This document shows positions 1 to 9,586 of a stretch of DNA of 64,000 nt, in pieces. How positions within the stretch are numbered: the first letter of the stretch is position 1; the number at the start of each line of letters is the position of its first letter. The stretch is from positions 167,223 to 231,222 of the forward strand of contig NZ_JAINZS010000007.1 in the NCBI RefSeq assembly GCF_020166495.1, given 5' to 3'. The translations under genes and the position numbers were made by a program. A model generated the notes under the pieces. The model worked only from the letters and a program-made list of their open reading frames with translations, was not told where the DNA came from and made no database searches. Source of the stretch: Robertkochia aurantiaca. GTDB taxonomy: Bacteria > Bacteroidota > Bacteroidia > Flavobacteriales > Flavobacteriaceae.

Positions 1-127
1 GATCCGAAAAAAAGATAGATCAACTTTTGTGGGGTAGATTTTATCAATGAGGTTATCTTCCTTTAAGATATAGTTTGTTTTTTATATTTTTCGGAAGACA
101 ATTCCTTGATTGAAAAACAGAAATGAG

Positions 128-565
128 ATGACCGATGTGCATGACAAATTTACCCGAAGCTATAATATGAGTCGGATAAAAGGGTCAGACACAAAGCCTG
201 AGTTAACAGTACGAAGGTTTCTTTATGCTAAAGGATTACGATATCGTCTAAATGTTAAGAAGTTACCAGGTACGCCAGATTTGGTTTTCGCAAGATACAA
301 AGCGGTGGTATTCGTACACGGGTGTTTCTGGCATGCTCACAAAGGGTGCAGGTATTTCAAATTACCTGTCACCAGGAGAGACTGGTGGAAAGAGAAGTTG
401 GAAGGTACTAAAAAAAGAGACCAGGAGGCTATTGAAGAACTTCAGAGGCTTGGATGGCGGGTAGCTGTGATCTGGGAATGCCAGTTAAAAGGAAAACAAA
501 AAGGAGAACATCTGACAAGGTTGTACCAATGGGTGAAAAATCAGAAAAACGAAAAATTCCTGTAA
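128..565 (+). CDS. vsr: Very short patch repair endonuclease Vsr
   Basis: Vsr nicks 5' of the T in T:G mismatches that arise when 5-methylcytosine deaminates, protecting genomes that carry a C5 methyltransferase. The 145-residue product matches the family along its length: the N-terminal SYNMSRIKG/TKPE segment, PGTPDLVF with Asp51, the HGCFWH block with His64 and His69 (the positions used in the E. coli enzyme), and a C-terminal WECQL. The ATG at 128 was chosen over an in-frame TTG at 110 because MTDVHDKF aligns with known Vsr starts. The 3' end overlaps the next gene, a cytosine methyltransferase, by about 37 bp, the usual functional pairing. It is the first gene of the defence operon in view; what lies before it is outside the window. 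Confidence 0.95.
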   Translation: MTDVHDKFTRSYNMSRIKGSDTKPELTVRRFLYAKGLRYRLNVKKLPGTPDLVFARYKAVVFVHGCFWHAHKGCRYFKLPVTRRDWWKEKLEGTKKRDQEAIEELQRLGWRVAVIWECQLKGKQKGEHLTRLYQWVKNQKNEKFL

Positions 566-2091
566 TCGATTTATTTGCAGGTCCCGGCGGATTGGGCGAA
601 GGATTTATGAGTGTCATGGATGATGAGAATCAGTCTGTTTTTGATATCCGGGTATCTATAGAAAAAGAAGAGAATGCGCATAAGACGTTAACGTGGAGAA
701 GTTTTTACCGGCAGTTTACAAAGAAAGGGAAAAAAGTTCCCGCAGTATATTATCAGGTACTTAAGGAAAAAAATCTTGCAGAAAGAGAGCGACTGATTGA
801 AGAAGCTCTTGAGAAATATCCTGAAGGTAAAGAAGCGCGGGAAGAAGCCTGTCTTATTGAGCTGGGCAGTGAGCAATGGCCACCAGCAAAGCTCGATGAG
901 CTCATACGAAACCGACTGGGGAAAAGCCCCGGTAATTGGGTGCTTATCGGAGGCCCACCCTGCCAGGCTTATTCCAATGCAGGTCGTTCCAGAGTTGGAG
1001 GCATCCATGCCGAAGATCATCGTGTCTATCTTTACAAGGAATACCTCCGTATTATTCAGGAGCACCATCCTGCGGTATTTGTTATGGAAAATGTACAGGG
1101 TCTGCTTTCTGCCTCAGTAAATGGTGAAAAGGTGTTCGACTGGATGAAAAATGACCTGTCCTGTGATGGAGAATATGTGCTTAAATCCTTTGTTAAGGAG
1201 GTGGAAGAGGATAAGGATTACCTAATTAAGGCAGAAGATTATGGAGTGCCTCAGAAAAGGCACAGGGTCATTCTGCTTGGTATTCGTAAAGACCTGAATC
1301 AGCAACACAGCTATTTGAAAAGAAAGCCGGAGGTGACTTTGAAATCGGTGATCGGGAAACTTCCGGAGATCAGAAGTACGCTGAACCGGCGCTTTGCAGG
1401 GTATAAACAAAATGAATTGACCAGTCAGGGGAAGCCTAAGCGTATTTATGAAAAGGCGATCGATTCTGATGATAACTGGAAAAACCTGATGAATGATTTT
1501 GTGACAGAAATTAAAGGATGGGGATCTTTGTCTCTCAATGGATTGTCCCGCGGTTTTGACGGTCCTGTAAAAACGACGGGGAGTGAATTTGAACCTGCTG
1601 CCGCTACCTTACCAAAAAATCATTTATTAAGGCCATGGTATCTGGACAAAAGGCTGAAGGGTGTGCCCAACCACGAGTCCCGTTCTCACCTTACTCAGGA
1701 TTTAAAGAGGTATTTGTTTGCAACGCTGTTTGCAGAAAGTGAAAAGAGATCACCGAAGCTTGATGATTTTGCCGGTCATCATGAAGATCTGATACCTGAT
1801 CACTCCAGTGCCGATTCCGGTAAATTTGTAGATCGCTTCAAGGTGCAATTGCCAGACCGTGCCGCGACGACGATCACTTCTCACATATCGAAAGACGGTC
1901 ATTATTTTATTCATTATGACCCGAAGCAATGCCGGAGCCTTACGGTTCGTGAAGCGGCAAGGGTGCAAACCTTCCCCGACAATTACTTGTTCAGAGGTTC
2001 GAGAACCAAACAGTTTCAACAGGTGGGGAATGCAGTGCCTCCATTTCTGGCGAATCAAATAGCAGAGATTGTAGCAAAAATCCTTGACTAA
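529..2091 (+). CDS. DNA (cytosine-5-)-methyltransferase
   Basis: C5 cytosine methyltransferase of about 520 residues. Visible motifs in order: motif I (DLFAGPGGLGEGF) for S-adenosylmethionine; motif IV GGPPCQAYS with nucleophile Cys145; motif VI VMENV with Glu187; motif VIII around KRHRVILLG; and C-terminal RVQTFPD and QVGNAVPP (motifs IX and X). The long stretch between motifs VIII and IX should carry the target-recognition region, so it is larger than a minimal M.HhaI-type enzyme. The recognition site cannot be read from sequence. ATG at 478 is an alternative start; 529 leaves the motif I segment with a short leader. It is followed 2 bp later by the MORC-like ATPase gene. Expected role: self-marking for the operon and the source of the T:G mismatches handled by Vsr. 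Confidence 0.95.
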   Translation: MGEKSEKRKIPVIDLFAGPGGLGEGFMSVMDDENQSVFDIRVSIEKEENAHKTLTWRSFYRQFTKKGKKVPAVYYQVLKEKNLAERERLIEEALEKYPEGKEAREEACLIELGSEQWPPAKLDELIRNRLGKSPGNWVLIGGPPCQAYSNAGRSRVGGIHAEDHRVYLYKEYLRIIQEHHPAVFVMENVQGLLSASVNGEKVFDWMKNDLSCDGEYVLKSFVKEVEEDKDYLIKAEDYGVPQKRHRVILLGIRKDLNQQHSYLKRKPEVTLKSVIGKLPEIRSTLNRRFAGYKQNELTSQGKPKRIYEKAIDSDDNWKNLMNDFVTEIKGWGSLSLNGLSRGFDGPVKTTGSEFEPAAATLPKNHLLRPWYLDKRLKGVPNHESRSHLTQDLKRYLFATLFAESEKRSPKLDDFAGHHEDLIPDHSSADSGKFVDRFKVQLPDRAATTITSHISKDGHYFIHYDPKQCRSLTVREAARVQTFPDNYLFRGSRTKQFQQVGNAVPPFLANQIAEIVAKILD

Positions 2092-2093
2092 CT

Positions 2094-3599
2094 ATGACTA
2101 TGAATTCTGATTACGAAAAATGCCCCCCTAAAGCAGATGCAATGATTCAATCCATGCGTGCTGTGGGATATGATTTTGGGATGGCGGTTTCTGATATTGT
2201 CGACAACAGTATCTCGGCAGGAGCAAAAAATATCTGGATCTCTTATTGCTGGAAGGGAGAAGATTCTTTTATGACCTTTTTGGATGATGGTTCAGGGATG
2301 ACGGATGATGAGCTGTATAATGCTATGCGCTTAGGGTCAACCAATCCGAAAGATATCAGGGAACCTCATGACCTGGGCAGATTCGGGATGGGACTTAAAA
2401 CAGCGTCGTTTTCTCAGTGTAAATTGTTAACCGTTGCTTCGAAAAAAGAAGGGGCTGTTTCAACCCGTTGTTGGGATCTTGATTTAGTCGATGAGCATCA
2501 GGAATGGTTGTTAAAGAAAACACCTTACAGGTCAGCTTCTGAATTAATGAAAGGGTTAGATGAGGTAAATTCCGGAACGATGGTTATCTGGGAAAAACCG
2601 GACAGACTTCTTGATCAATTAGAATCTGAACAGGAAAGTCTGGACAGCTTTTTGAAAAAAATACATGCTTTGTCTCAATATTTGGGAATGGTATTTCACC
2701 GTTATCTGGAAACCCCGTCGAGAGTGAAAATTTATCTCGGAAACGTGGAAGGAAGTTTTATCCCTGTTAAAGCCTGGGATCCATTTCTTAAAACGCATAA
2801 GGCAACCAGAGAACTGAGTGATGAGGCATTTAGAATTTTTAACAACAAGGTCAATGTAAAGCCTTACGTTTTACCGCACATCTCCAAACTGGAAGGGAAA
2901 GAACATGAGGAAGCTGCGGGCCCCAAAGGCTGGAATGCCCATCAGGGAATCTACCTGTATCGTAAAGAGAGGCTCATTATAGCAGGGGGGTGGTTAGGTT
3001 TAGGGTATAAACAGGAAGACCACTACAAACTTGCCAGAATTATGGTCGATATTCCTAATAGTATGGATCAGCAATGGCATATAGATGTAAAGAAAGCAGC
3101 TGCCAAACTCCCTGATGTTTTTGCGAATAATCTAAAGAAAATGGCAAAGGTTACCCGGGAAAAAGCCTCGGAAGCCTATCGTTTCAGAGGGAAATATGGA
3201 GCCAGAAAAACGCCTTCGGTTAATCGGTTTGTATGGAAAAAGACCGAAAAAAAGGGAAAAACAAGCTATAAGGTAGACAAAGAACATCCCGTTGTTAATC
3301 AATTGTTAGGCGAATTAAAAGATCATAAATTAGCAGTAACAAGGCTTTTAAAGTTAATTGAATCTACAGTTCCCGTTGAAACCATAATTATTGACAATGC
3401 CGAGAAACCAGACTCTCTCGAAAAAGAAAAGCATGTCATTACATCCCGTAATTTCCCTCTTAAAGAATGGTTCGAAGATTTTGTTGACCTTGAAATTCAA
3501 AAGGGAGTTGCCAAGGAGGATGCATTTAGGAAGGTGCTTTCTATGGAGCCTTTTATTGACTATCCTGAATTATACGCGTTAATCGAAAATTATGAATAG
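2094..3599 (+). CDS. MORC/MutL-like GHKL ATPase of the restriction operon
   Basis: 501-residue ATPase with an N-terminal GHKL (Hsp90/MutL) fold. The N box has Asp37-Asn38 (SDIVDNS), the DxGxG motif is DDGSGM (residues 64-69), and the lid glycines are GRFGMGLKTAS (95-105). The rest of the protein is not a recognisable MutL C-terminal endonuclease domain. Prokaryotic MORC-type ATPases with this arrangement are known from restriction-modification neighbourhoods, next to Z1 helicases, where they are proposed to clamp or remodel DNA. The ATG at 2094 follows the methyltransferase stop by 2 bp; an in-frame ATG at 2100 is possible. The stop overlaps the start of the Z1 gene by 8 bp, so the two are probably translationally coupled. 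Role in this operon is inferred from family and context. Confidence 0.9.
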   Translation: MTMNSDYEKCPPKADAMIQSMRAVGYDFGMAVSDIVDNSISAGAKNIWISYCWKGEDSFMTFLDDGSGMTDDELYNAMRLGSTNPKDIREPHDLGRFGMGLKTASFSQCKLLTVASKKEGAVSTRCWDLDLVDEHQEWLLKKTPYRSASELMKGLDEVNSGTMVIWEKPDRLLDQLESEQESLDSFLKKIHALSQYLGMVFHRYLETPSRVKIYLGNVEGSFIPVKAWDPFLKTHKATRELSDEAFRIFNNKVNVKPYVLPHISKLEGKEHEEAAGPKGWNAHQGIYLYRKERLIIAGGWLGLGYKQEDHYKLARIMVDIPNSMDQQWHIDVKKAAAKLPDVFANNLKKMAKVTREKASEAYRFRGKYGARKTPSVNRFVWKKTEKKGKTSYKVDKEHPVVNQLLGELKDHKLAVTRLLKLIESTVPVETIIIDNAEKPDSLEKEKHVITSRNFPLKEWFEDFVDLEIQKGVAKEDAFRKVLSMEPFIDYPELYALIENYE

Positions 3600-6327
3600 C
3601 AATTTATACAAACAGGCGGTAACCATGGTTCAAATGTATTTGGAACCAGGGGTTCCTGTTACCAGTGAGGATTTAGCTACCAAGGTAGAAGAGGTTTGCA
3701 GCCTTCCCAAATTCAGGGAGCTGGATATTAAAAAGGTCCAGGAGTTAGTGGAAATGGATGTGTTTATCACCTACTCCGGAGCGGGGGTGTTGGATGCAAA
3801 AAGGGATAATCATGAAGAATGGTTGTTTGAAACAGGAGGTACAGTTAAAAAGGAGAGAGAAATTGACTGGAGGTTTTGGAAGCATTACGAGATGTACCTT
3901 CGTAAAAATAATTTTCCAGAGAAAGCAATTGAGAACACGGATCTTTGGACGAACAGAATTTTGATGCGATTGGAAGATCCCAAAAGAAAAGGGGGATGGT
4001 CCAGAAAGGGAATGGTGGTTGGTGAAGTTCAGTCCGGAAAAACGGCAAATTATACAGGATTAATATGTAAGGCAGCAGATGCAGGGTATAAAATTATTAT
4101 CGTACTGGCCGGCTTGCATAAAAGCCTGAGAGCGCAGACCCAGCATCGTGTCGATGAGGCTTTTATTGGGTTTAATACTGATAAGGATGACAACAAGTAC
4201 AGAGAGTCATCACGTATTGGTGTGGGGACTTTTCCTAATCACCCCATAGTTAACTATCTTACAACCAGTAATGATAATGGTGACTTTTCAAATGCAATAG
4301 CCCAGGGAGCAGGTATTCAGCTTGGAGGGAATCAACATCCGGTAGTGCTTGTCATTAAAAAAAACAAAAGTATTATAAACAACTTGATACTATGGTGCAG
4401 GAGAATGGGCTTGCGTCGGGGGAATAATACCATCGAAAACGTTCCTTTATTGCTTATTGATGATGAGTGTGATAATGCTTCGGTGAATACCAATAAATTA
4501 AACTTACATGGGGAGGATACTCCCAGAGATGAAGATGGGAATCCCATTGATGAATTTGACCCTACAGCGATCAATCAGGGAATCAGGACGCTTCTTAAAT
4601 TATTTAATCAAAGTGCCTATGTAGGTTATACAGCAACGCCCTTTGCAAATATTCTTATTCACCGGGAGTCTGCACATCAGGATTTCGGAGAGGATTTATT
4701 TCCAAAGAATTTTATCATATCACTCCCTAAGCCTTCTAATTATGTGGGGCCTTCCAAGTTTTTCGGTTTGGACGGGGATGATATTGCAGGCCTTGAAAGA
4801 GTTGAGTCTCTGCCACTCTATAATGCAGTAAGGGATGCAGGTAATTTTATACCCAATAAGCATAAATCAGATTTCAGATTACAGCAAGGATTGCCAAATT
4901 CCCTTGTAAAAGCTATTCGGTGTTTTGTATTGAGTTCGGCTATCCGCTATGCGAGGGGGATGGAAAATCAACATAATTCGATGTTGATTCACGTCACGAG
5001 ATTTACCCTTGTTCAGGGGCAGGTGGGAGACCTCGTTCAGGATTTTGTAGATAAAATGGTCCGCAGGCTTAAGTTTGGTGGAAGTGGTGCAGGTTCCGAA
5101 TGGCATATTTTACAAAAACTGTATGAAGATGAATACGAAGACATAACTTCTCAGGTTTATGGTGATCAAGAAATTTTGCCATGGGGAGAGGTGAAAAATA
5201 ATATTCCAAGGGTTCTTGAAAAACTTCAAAAAGTAAAGCGTATCAATGGTTCTGCCGGAGATATTCTTGAATATAAGAAATACAAGGACGTTGGGATTAA
5301 TGTCATCGCCATTGGGGGCGATAAGCTTTCCAGAGGACTTACCCTGGAGGGGCTTACAGTAAGTTATTATCTGCGGGCTTCCAGAACCTATGACACCTTA
5401 CTCCAAATGGGCAGATGGTTTGGGTATCGTCCCAATTATCTGGATGTTTGCAGATTATTTACCACTCCTGATTTATATCGGAATTACAGGCATATTGCCA
5501 TGGCTTCTGCAGAGTTAAAGCAGGAATTTGATTATATGGTGAAACACGATCAGGAACCCTCTCAATATGGATTAAAAGTGCGATCCCATCCTGAAACCCT
5601 AACCGTTACCGCAATAAATAAAATGCGGAGTGCTTCCAAAATGAAGGTAACCTACGATGGTCATATGGTACAAACCCTGGTTTGCTCAAATAAGAAGACT
5701 CATCTGGTGCAAAATCATAAGTTGTTTACAGACTTGGTAAAACAATATCAATGGGAAGAATTTGGAAAATCAAAACGGGTTGGTTTTAAGACAACAAAGG
5801 TCTCCGGAGATACTATTATAAAATTCATTTCAAATTTTAATGTTCCGGGGGCGGTAATGAATTTTAACGCAAAGAGTATCTGCAATTATATTGCACTTCA
5901 AAATAAACATCATGAGTTAACCGAATGGACTATAGGTATTTTATCTCCGGAAGATAAAGAAGTGTTTGCTCAGATCGACGAGAAAGACTTTTGCTATACC
6001 CGCCGAAGTAGTGAGGTTGAAATAGAAAAGGATAAGATCAGGTTCGGCAAGGCCATTTTGAGTCCGACTCATGAGAAAATTGATTTGACAACAGAAGAGC
6101 GGTTAAGACTGGCTGAAACCGGAGGCACGCCAAAGGAAATCAGACAAGTGCGATCTGCAAAGAGAGGACTTTTACTGATCTATATTTTAAAAGGAGAGGA
6201 TGAACAGGGGCATTCGTATGGTACCGAAGAAGATCCTGTTTTAGGCTTAGTCATGAGCTTTCCGAAAGGCAGGGAAACCCGCGAAGTGGAATATGTGATA
6301 GATGCGTTGATCGCTGAAAATATTTAA
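3592..6327 (+). CDS. Z1 domain superfamily II helicase-like ATPase
   Basis: 911-residue Z1-type protein. Helicase motifs: Walker A GEVQSGKT (144-151), motif II IDDECD (Asp290, Asp291, Glu292), motif III GYTATP (345-350), motif V region GGDKLSRG (575-582) and motif VI QMGRWFGYR (605-613) with the arginine finger. Z1 proteins are mostly found beside MORC-like ATPases, PD-(D/E)XK proteins and AIPR proteins in phage-defence loci, and are presumed to translocate on or remodel DNA. The start overlaps the ATPase gene by 8 bp and the stop is 2 bp before the next start, so this is the core of a tight operon. The C-terminal 250 residues are family-specific and have no motif I can name. Confidence 0.92.
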   Translation: MNSNLYKQAVTMVQMYLEPGVPVTSEDLATKVEEVCSLPKFRELDIKKVQELVEMDVFITYSGAGVLDAKRDNHEEWLFETGGTVKKEREIDWRFWKHYEMYLRKNNFPEKAIENTDLWTNRILMRLEDPKRKGGWSRKGMVVGEVQSGKTANYTGLICKAADAGYKIIIVLAGLHKSLRAQTQHRVDEAFIGFNTDKDDNKYRESSRIGVGTFPNHPIVNYLTTSNDNGDFSNAIAQGAGIQLGGNQHPVVLVIKKNKSIINNLILWCRRMGLRRGNNTIENVPLLLIDDECDNASVNTNKLNLHGEDTPRDEDGNPIDEFDPTAINQGIRTLLKLFNQSAYVGYTATPFANILIHRESAHQDFGEDLFPKNFIISLPKPSNYVGPSKFFGLDGDDIAGLERVESLPLYNAVRDAGNFIPNKHKSDFRLQQGLPNSLVKAIRCFVLSSAIRYARGMENQHNSMLIHVTRFTLVQGQVGDLVQDFVDKMVRRLKFGGSGAGSEWHILQKLYEDEYEDITSQVYGDQEILPWGEVKNNIPRVLEKLQKVKRINGSAGDILEYKKYKDVGINVIAIGGDKLSRGLTLEGLTVSYYLRASRTYDTLLQMGRWFGYRPNYLDVCRLFTTPDLYRNYRHIAMASAELKQEFDYMVKHDQEPSQYGLKVRSHPETLTVTAINKMRSASKMKVTYDGHMVQTLVCSNKKTHLVQNHKLFTDLVKQYQWEEFGKSKRVGFKTTKVSGDTIIKFISNFNVPGAVMNFNAKSICNYIALQNKHHELTEWTIGILSPEDKEVFAQIDEKDFCYTRRSSEVEIEKDKIRFGKAILSPTHEKIDLTTEERLRLAETGGTPKEIRQVRSAKRGLLLIYILKGEDEQGHSYGTEEDPVLGLVMSFPKGRETREVEYVIDALIAENI

Positions 6328-6329
6328 TA

Positions 6330-7310
6330 ATGGTATTAGACTACTTTAGAAACACCTGGGAAGAGTTATCAGGATTAAAAACCGATGAGCAACATTATGT
6401 TCTGAGCAAAATAATTCGTGAGGGTGTTCATTTGGGTATTGATAGTTATAAGGGCTCCCGGCTACTTGTGATTGAACTTGATCATGAGAACTCCAGAAAT
6501 ATTCTTATTACTGCACCTGCATGGAAAGGGATAAAATTTTCAGCATTTCCTTTCCAAAATAACAGGGGCGGTTTTTTTCTTGAACTCACCATTGATGGGT
6601 TTAGTGACATTTTTGAAGCCATAAGTTTAGACATTGTAACAGGTCTTGAAAATTCAGAGAAATCTGAAAGATATGAGATTGTCCGTTCGGTTATTGATAA
6701 GTGGAAAATGTTTTTCGACAGGAATAATGACGGAAGGTTGTCGTTGAGTCAGCAAAAAGGGCTATTCGGAGAATTATGTGGTCTGCATACCATATGTGAT
6801 AAAATCGGAAGTATTGATTCGTTGAAGGCATGGGAGGGGCCTCTTAAAAAATTACATGATTTTAAATGTAAAGGAGGAAATCTGGAGATTAAATCAACGG
6901 CCTTTAATTCACCCCTCAAAGTCAGAATAACGAATGAAAAACAGCTGGATTCCGGGGGGCGTGATCTGCTTTTTCTGGCAGTGTATGTTTTACAGGAATC
7001 TGAGAATAAAGGAAAAACCTTAAAGGGCTTTATCCGGGAGCTTAGGGAGCGTTTTTCTGAAAACCCCATAGCCGCTCAGTTATTCGAAGATTTATTGGTA
7101 ATGTCGGGTTATCATGACAGCAATGATATGCATTACGACATTAAACGCTATTTGGTAATGGATCCTGTTTTTTTTGAAATAAAGGAAGAGTTTCCGAAGA
7201 TTACCGATGTGCCTGAAGGCATATTTGATGTGAAATACACCCTTGACCTGTCCGGATGCAGCGAATTTAAAACTGCGCCCGAAATGGTTTGGAACAAATT
7301 ACTTAATTAG
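6330..7310 (+). CDS. PD-(D/E)XK motif protein (DUF4420-type)
   Basis: 326-residue protein of the family that accompanies Z1 helicases. A restriction-endonuclease-fold core is readable: Glu148 in GLFGEL, Asp177 in LHDF, and Glu186-Ile-Lys188 in LEIKST, giving the E...D...ExK order of an active nuclease. It is therefore the best candidate for the DNA-cutting subunit of the operon, although cleavage has not been shown for this protein. It sits between the Z1 gene (2 bp gap) and the AIPR gene (4 bp gap). No membrane segment or signal peptide is present, so it acts in the cytoplasm. Confidence 0.85.
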   Translation: MVLDYFRNTWEELSGLKTDEQHYVLSKIIREGVHLGIDSYKGSRLLVIELDHENSRNILITAPAWKGIKFSAFPFQNNRGGFFLELTIDGFSDIFEAISLDIVTGLENSEKSERYEIVRSVIDKWKMFFDRNNDGRLSLSQQKGLFGELCGLHTICDKIGSIDSLKAWEGPLKKLHDFKCKGGNLEIKSTAFNSPLKVRITNEKQLDSGGRDLLFLAVYVLQESENKGKTLKGFIRELRERFSENPIAAQLFEDLLVMSGYHDSNDMHYDIKRYLVMDPVFFEIKEEFPKITDVPEGIFDVKYTLDLSGCSEFKTAPEMVWNKLLN

Positions 7311-7314
7311 TTGT

Positions 7315-9375
7315 ATGGAGAATATTGAAGAGTTTTATCAACACCTGATGCAGCGCATCTTTGCTGAATCCAATGTAGAAGAAGAGGAATTGTTTCAGGA
7401 ACAGGTGTTTATAGATAATCTGATCGATGTTTTACATGATGCAGGGGAATTAAATAACGGTATCAGGTGTCAGCATAAAACCAGGGGCATAAAGATTGAT
7501 GGTTATGACATCAACCCCGAACTTAATACTTTAGATTTACTCGTTGCCGATTTTAGGTCAGGAGAGGCTGCTATTGCTGTGGTAACCCCATCAGATTATA
7601 ATCGTTCCTTCAAAAGAGCCCGGACATTTATTGACAGATGTATGAAAGATACGTTTGTTGATGGCATAGAAGAGTCGGCGGAAATACATGACCTTATTAG
7701 AACTGTCAGAGAGGAGTGGGACAACCTGAGACGTATAAGAATTATACTGATTACTAATGGGCAGGTTAAGAAGTTTGATGGATCGTCAGAGAGCCTTGAA
7801 GGGAGAATAGATGTATCTTATCAAATCTGGGATCTGAACAGAATGTATCGCTTTGTATCAAGCGGTAATAAAGGGGAGCCTATAAATGTCGATATATCTG
7901 CATTTATGGATCAACCTTTGAATTACGTCTCAGCGCCTTCTCAGGATGGTTCATATGATACCTATCTGTGTGTTATTCCCGGAACTTTTCTTTTTGACCT
8001 GTACGATAAATGGGGGACTAAGCTTCTGGAAAGAAATGTGCGTGCTTATTTGCAGGCAAGAGGTAAGGTAAATCGGGGAATCCGGAAGACCTTGAAAGAG
8101 GAAGGTCATATGTTTATGGCTTATAATAATGGCATAACCGTTACTGCGCAATCAGTGAAAATTATAGGGTCTCAGGATGGTAAATGTATTCAGGCCATTG
8201 AAGATTTTCAGATTGTAAACGGAGGTCAGACTACGGCATCCATATGGCATGCCAGATCAAAGGATAAGGCCAATCTGGTTGATGTTTATGTTCAGATGAA
8301 ACTCACTGTAATTTCTGATGAGGAAACCTTGGATTCCATGGTTCCCTTGATCAGCGAATACTCCAACTCCCAGAACAAGGTAAATACGGCAGATTTTTCT
8401 GCTAATGACCCGTTTCATATCAATGTGGAAAAACTTTCCCGAAGGGTTTATGCGCCTGATACGGAAGGAGGGAACAATGAGACATTGTGGTTTTATGAAC
8501 GGTCACGTGGTTCTTATGACGAGACCAGAAATCGTGAGAGAACCCCAGCAAGAATCAAAGCGTGGGATAAGATACATCCCAGGAGGCAAAAATTCGATAA
8601 GGTTCAACTGGCAAAACTTGAGAAAACATGGATGCTTCAGCCGCATGTAGTAAGTACCGGCGGTCAAAAGAATTTTTCTTCTTTCCAGTTGGATATCAAA
8701 GAGCAGGGTCTTCAGAAAGTAGATGAGAAGTACTTCAAAGAATTGGTTGCAAAGCTGATTATATGGAAGGAAGCAGAAAAAATTGTTTCAAGACAGGGTA
8801 TTCCTGGCTACAGGGCTAATATCGTGACCTATACCTTGGCTTCCATTTTAAAACACACATCCAGAAGAATCAATTTGGCTGATATTTGGGAGAAGCAGGA
8901 GATCTCCCTTGCCTTTGAAAATACTGTTGATGCTGTGGCCTATAAAATAAGAGAGTTGATCACAGACACCGAATACAACGTGACAGAATATTGTAAGAAA
9001 AAAGTTTGCTGGGAAAAAATACAGGATAATAAGACCATTAAGGATACGATACCTACCAGCCTTAAAAAAGAGTTGATAAATGTGGCCCCTCCAACTTATA
9101 CAAATACTACCACTTCTCCCATGATAAAAGTAAATGAAAAAGATGAACAAACTATAGAGCGGGTCAAACAGGTAGAATCGGCAATTTGGAAAAAACTATC
9201 AAGATGGGGAAAACAGACTGGGGCACTACAGACTTGGGAAAATGGCATATGTTATAGTGTTGGAAAAAGATTGTCGTATGGAAATGAACCAACTCTAAAA
9301 CAGGCAAAGAATGCGGAGAAAATCTATGAGAAAGCTAAGAATCTTGGCTTTGATGCACAGAGTGAATTGGAATAA
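7315..9375 (+). CDS. AIPR (abortive infection phage resistance) family protein
   Basis: 686-residue AIPR-domain protein. The hallmarks are present: NNGIT (271-275) and, about 30 residues later, IVNGGQTT (centre Asn302 to Thr307), followed by the SNSQNKVNTADF segment. AIPR proteins were first noticed in plasmid-borne abortive infection systems and recur with Z1 and MORC-like ATPases; their biochemical activity is unclear. The ATG at 7315 was preferred to an in-frame TTG at 7243, which would overlap the previous gene by 68 bp and add residues unlike the family. It is the last gene of the six-gene run; about 210 bp of non-coding sequence follows. Confidence 0.9.
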   Translation: MENIEEFYQHLMQRIFAESNVEEEELFQEQVFIDNLIDVLHDAGELNNGIRCQHKTRGIKIDGYDINPELNTLDLLVADFRSGEAAIAVVTPSDYNRSFKRARTFIDRCMKDTFVDGIEESAEIHDLIRTVREEWDNLRRIRIILITNGQVKKFDGSSESLEGRIDVSYQIWDLNRMYRFVSSGNKGEPINVDISAFMDQPLNYVSAPSQDGSYDTYLCVIPGTFLFDLYDKWGTKLLERNVRAYLQARGKVNRGIRKTLKEEGHMFMAYNNGITVTAQSVKIIGSQDGKCIQAIEDFQIVNGGQTTASIWHARSKDKANLVDVYVQMKLTVISDEETLDSMVPLISEYSNSQNKVNTADFSANDPFHINVEKLSRRVYAPDTEGGNNETLWFYERSRGSYDETRNRERTPARIKAWDKIHPRRQKFDKVQLAKLEKTWMLQPHVVSTGGQKNFSSFQLDIKEQGLQKVDEKYFKELVAKLIIWKEAEKIVSRQGIPGYRANIVTYTLASILKHTSRRINLADIWEKQEISLAFENTVDAVAYKIRELITDTEYNVTEYCKKKVCWEKIQDNKTIKDTIPTSLKKELINVAPPTYTNTTTSPMIKVNEKDEQTIERVKQVESAIWKKLSRWGKQTGALQTWENGICYSVGKRLSYGNEPTLKQAKNAEKIYEKAKNLGFDAQSELE

Positions 9376-9586
9376 TATAAATGAGATTTAAAGTTAATTA
9401 ACTTGACTCATTCATAGTCATATCGGGAATAATGATTTCTTCCATATGACGATTTTTGAAAATGTTTGTAGAGTAATATCTGCATAATCGGGAGTGAACT
9501 TCCTATTCCATAGGAGGCAGAAATGAATTCTTTCTGGAGAAGGAAAAAATAGATAGCCATCGGAACAAGTTAAAATTGTTGAAGAA

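Noticed and set aside
1750..2058. 102-residue open frame antisense to the methyltransferase
   Set aside because: Shadow of the real gene; no motif and no start context of its own.
7243..7314. Longer AIPR start at a TTG overlapping the DUF4420 gene
   Set aside because: The ATG at 7315 is in normal operon spacing and the extra residues are the other gene's sequence in another frame.
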